Shown here piece after piece: positions 62,056 through 64,000 of a DNA stretch of 64,000 nucleotides. This DNA is from Acidobacteriota bacterium. Its GTDB lineage: Bacteria > Acidobacteriota > Blastocatellia > Pyrinomonadales > Pyrinomonadaceae. The translations under genes were made by a program, and so were the position numbers. Where the stretch lies: assembly GCA_003223025.1 (NCBI GenBank), contig QHXR01000003.1, forward strand, positions 137,697-201,696, in the 5' to 3' direction. Within the stretch, counting starts at the first letter, position 1. The number at the start of each line of letters is the position of its first letter. The notes below the pieces were generated by a model, which ran no database searches, was not told the origin of the DNA, and saw only the letters and a list, made by a program, of their open reading frames with translations.

Positions 62056-63710
62056 GCTTGAGACTCGACGTAATAATTTCGATCTACTTCAAGCGTCTTG
62101 ATCTCGTCCGGACTCGTCATCGTCTGCACGGATTCGGTTGGCGTGATCGAAACAGGTTTGCCGTTGATAAGCACTCGGAGAGGCATAGCAAATCCCGGAA
62201 CGACATTTTCATATTTGTACGAAAGCGTTTTCCCTTCTTTTTTCCATCGCAACACCGGAATCTGAATTCCCCTGAGATACTGATCGAAGACTTTGCTCAG
62301 ATCGATCCCGGCATGTTGAGAGACGTACGACTCGATCTGTTGAGTTGTCACGGTCTGGTGCCAGAAATCCTTGTTCAATCCACGTAGGATCGATCGCCAC
62401 TTCGCATCGTCATTGATGATCTGTCGGATGGTGTGAAGCACGTTGCCGCTTTTGTAATACATGTCTCCGGAGCCTTCGCGATTGGATCCGTAGGTCCCGA
62501 TGATCGGAGATTTATTTTCGATGTTCTTGCGGCTGCCGATGACGTAATCGGCTCCGGCTTCCTTGCCCCAGTAGTATTCGACGAACAGATTCTCGGAGTA
62601 GTTCGTGAAGCCTTCGTGAATCCACATGTCCGCCGCGTCCTTCATCGAGATGTTGTTCCCAAACCATTCGTGACCGGATTCGTGGACGATGATGAAATCG
62701 AACTTGTAACCTATCCCGGTGAAACTCACATCGCGTTCGCGATATCCGTTACGAAAGTAATTGCCGTATGTGACTGAGCTCTGATGCTCCATTCCGGGAT
62801 ACGAAACGGTCACGAGTTTGTATCCGTCTTCGTAAAACGGATATTTGCCGAACCAGTGTTCGAATGCTTTGAGCATGCGCGGCACTTCCTTGAAAGTCTT
62901 CATCGCCGCTTCCTTCTGATGCGGAAGCACCCAGTAATTTATATCGAGCTTGCCGCCTTCGCCGTCGTAGACTTCGGACCAATTCACATAATTGCCGATG
63001 TTCGCGTTAACGCCGTAGTTGTTGATCGGGTTGATGACTTTCCAGTGATAGGTTTTGGTCTTCGCAGCGTCATCATGATCCGTTTTTTCCAGACGGCCGT
63101 TCGAGACAGCGACGAGATCTTCGGGAACCGTGATCGCGATGTTCATTCCGCGATCCGGTTCGTCGTAGCCGATATCCTTGTTAGGCCACCAGACGCTTGC
63201 TCCGAGACCCTGACACGTCGTGTTGATGAACCAGTTTCCAACATCATCGCGTCCCCACGTGACGCCGCCATTCCACGGAGGATTCGTCGCCGGCTTCGGA
63301 TTGCCTTCGTAAAAGATCTTGATCTTGTCCTCGACACCCTGTGCGATTTCCTTGTCGAACGTGACCCAAAATACGTTCCCTTCGCGTTCGTATTTCAGGT
63401 CCGTCCCTCTGTGATCGATCCTTGTGATGCTGAGTGGTTCCTGCAAATCGATCTGCATTTTTCGACCGGGCTTTACTGTTTTGAATGAGATCTCGTTCGA
63501 TCCTTTGATAAATCTTGTCGCGGGCATGAACTGAACCGCCAGATCGTAGTGCTGCACGTCCCACCACTCGCGTTCCGGCGTTACCGATCCGCGGAGAGTT
63601 TCTTGCCGCGTGACCGGAGTCGTTTGGGCGAAAGCTAAAAAGCTGCAAACGGAAAGTAGCGCGACGAGTCCGACGACTCTTATGCTCGAACGAATTAAAA
63701 CGTTTGTCAT
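61989..63710 (-). CDS. Exported M1 family metallopeptidase (aminopeptidase N-like)
   Basis: 573 residues from ATG 63710, which begins a signal peptide (VVGLVALLSVCSFLAFAQ). The zinc motif is HESGH-x18-E (H343, E344, H347, E366), preceded by YPGMEHQSSVTYGN in the position of the GAMEN exopeptidase motif. The N-terminal saddle domain has VQHYDLAVQFMP. The C-terminal domain is shorter than in PepN. The last 20 or so residues (MRLPRRGFQRRETIMIRRDR) and the stop codon come from a truncated palindromic repeat, so the native end near NYYVESQ was lost. ATG 63779 is an alternative start without a good signal peptide. Confidence 0.92.
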   Translation of the reverse strand: MTNVLIRSSIRVVGLVALLSVCSFLAFAQTTPVTRQETLRGSVTPEREWWDVQHYDLAVQFMPATRFIKGSNEISFKTVKPGRKMQIDLQEPLSITRIDHRGTDLKYEREGNVFWVTFDKEIAQGVEDKIKIFYEGNPKPATNPPWNGGVTWGRDDVGNWFINTTCQGLGASVWWPNKDIGYDEPDRGMNIAITVPEDLVAVSNGRLEKTDHDDAAKTKTYHWKVINPINNYGVNANIGNYVNWSEVYDGEGGKLDINYWVLPHQKEAAMKTFKEVPRMLKAFEHWFGKYPFYEDGYKLVTVSYPGMEHQSSVTYGNYFRNGYRERDVSFTGIGYKFDFIIVHESGHEWFGNNISMKDAADMWIHEGFTNYSENLFVEYYWGKEAGADYVIGSRKNIENKSPIIGTYGSNREGSGDMYYKSGNVLHTIRQIINDDAKWRSILRGLNKDFWHQTVTTQQIESYVSQHAGIDLSKVFDQYLRGIQIPVLRWKKEGKTLSYKYENVVPGFAMPLRVLINGKPVSITPTESVQTMTSPDEIKTLEVDRNYYVESQAMRLPRRGFQRRETIMIRRDRG

Positions 63711-63842
63711 ATTTATGAAGGACCGCGATGAGATTACTTGAGCAATCATACCAAACAACAGTCGGGCGATTACCCGCAAAACACTTTGAGAAGAATTGCC
63801 CGCGAAGGACGCGAAAGGACGCGAAAGAAAGAAAGAAAAGAG

Positions 63843-63917
63843 TTTGCCCGCGAATAACGCGAATTACGCTAATTAAGACAATTCTTCATTAGCGTAATTA
63901 GCGTATTCGCGGGCAAA
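63843..63917. repeat. Inverted repeat with TTTGCCCGCGAAT ends
   Basis: TTTGCCCGCGAATAACGCGA (63843 on) is nearly the reverse complement of the 63888-63917 arm, with a 13-nt loop. GCCCGCGAAGGACGCGAAAG repeats lie just outside on the left, and TTTTTCGCGTCTTTTCGCGG on the right. This is another unrelated palindromic family, upstream of the M1 gene. Confidence 0.8.
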
Positions 63918-63958
63918 AGCGCCCCTCTTTTTCGCGTCTTTTCGCGGTCCGAAATGAC

Positions 63959-64000
63959 CTACTTCTTTATCGCAGCCTTGAACCGCTCTTCGAAAGAGCC
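63959..64000 (-). CDS. 3' end of a gene running off the right edge (partial)
   Basis: A minus-strand frame ends at TAG 63959-63961 and reads ...GSFEERFKAAIKK, a helical, charged C-terminus that looks like real coding sequence. Too short for a function. No terminator was recognised after it apart from the palindrome at 63843-63917. Confidence 0.4.
   Translation of the reverse strand, partial: GSFEERFKAAIKK

Overview
This window looks like a piece of an Acidobacteriota chromosome, most likely class Blastocatellia (Pyrinomonadaceae-like). That placement is inferred from moderate GC content, a split glycine decarboxylase, the bacillithiol enzyme BshC, a complete proton-translocating transhydrogenase, many secreted Asp-box, FG-GAP and NHL propeller proteins, and a very high density of intergenic palindromic repeats. 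No rRNA, tRNA, CRISPR array or prophage was seen.

Layout. 1-4500: the start of a gene leaving the left edge, a small basic protein, phoH-ybeY, and zwf-pgl (oxidative pentose phosphate entry, overlapping genes). 4600-7320: a CNNM/CBS (CorC-type) membrane protein, a 1-Cys peroxiredoxin and a biotin carboxyl carrier protein. 7318-9224 (minus): an aromatic operon, chorismate mutase - prephenate dehydratase-like - DAHP synthase, preceded by what reads as a complete transcription attenuator. It has a sigma70-like promoter, a 26-codon leader peptide rich in Phe and Tyr, a 1:2 pause hairpin, a 2:3 antiterminator and a 3:4 terminator. 9227-24305 (minus): a PIG-L deacetylase, an APC permease, mutL-bshC, a secreted Asp-box propeller, an outer-membrane protein, glutamate dehydrogenase and larE. 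24468-27050: three overlapping genes for exported proteins (TPR plus two unknowns).

27321-34075 is a glycine cleavage cluster: gcvT, gcvH and gcvPA, then two tiny membrane proteins, a Tat-exported PLP enzyme and a thioesterase, and finally gcvPB. 36179-40984 carries pntA and pntB, separated by an unknown gene, a RAYT transposase element with long inverted repeats and an exported protein. 41043-42315 is a cluster of REP-like palindromes around a second, frameshifted RAYT. 43454-55649 holds a degenerate-FHA/transmembrane/trypsin-like protease, a four-helix-bundle (IVP) gene bounded by 19-bp inverted repeats, an ABC permease, a DUF3857/transglutaminase protein, an MFS pump, an acyltransferase and a large secreted metallopeptidase. 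55928-63710 holds metH, an NHL/M23-like lipoprotein and an M1 peptidase.

Repeats are the second theme. At least nine unrelated palindromic families lie between genes. Four copies share one 143-bp-class element (arms near CAACGGACTGGACCGCAGGC). One truncated copy supplies the last residues and stop codon of the M1 peptidase. A different palindrome is inserted in frame in the metH linker, and another folds over the gcvPA start codon. The strongest candidate for an undescribed system is the Phe/Tyr attenuator at 9028-9224.
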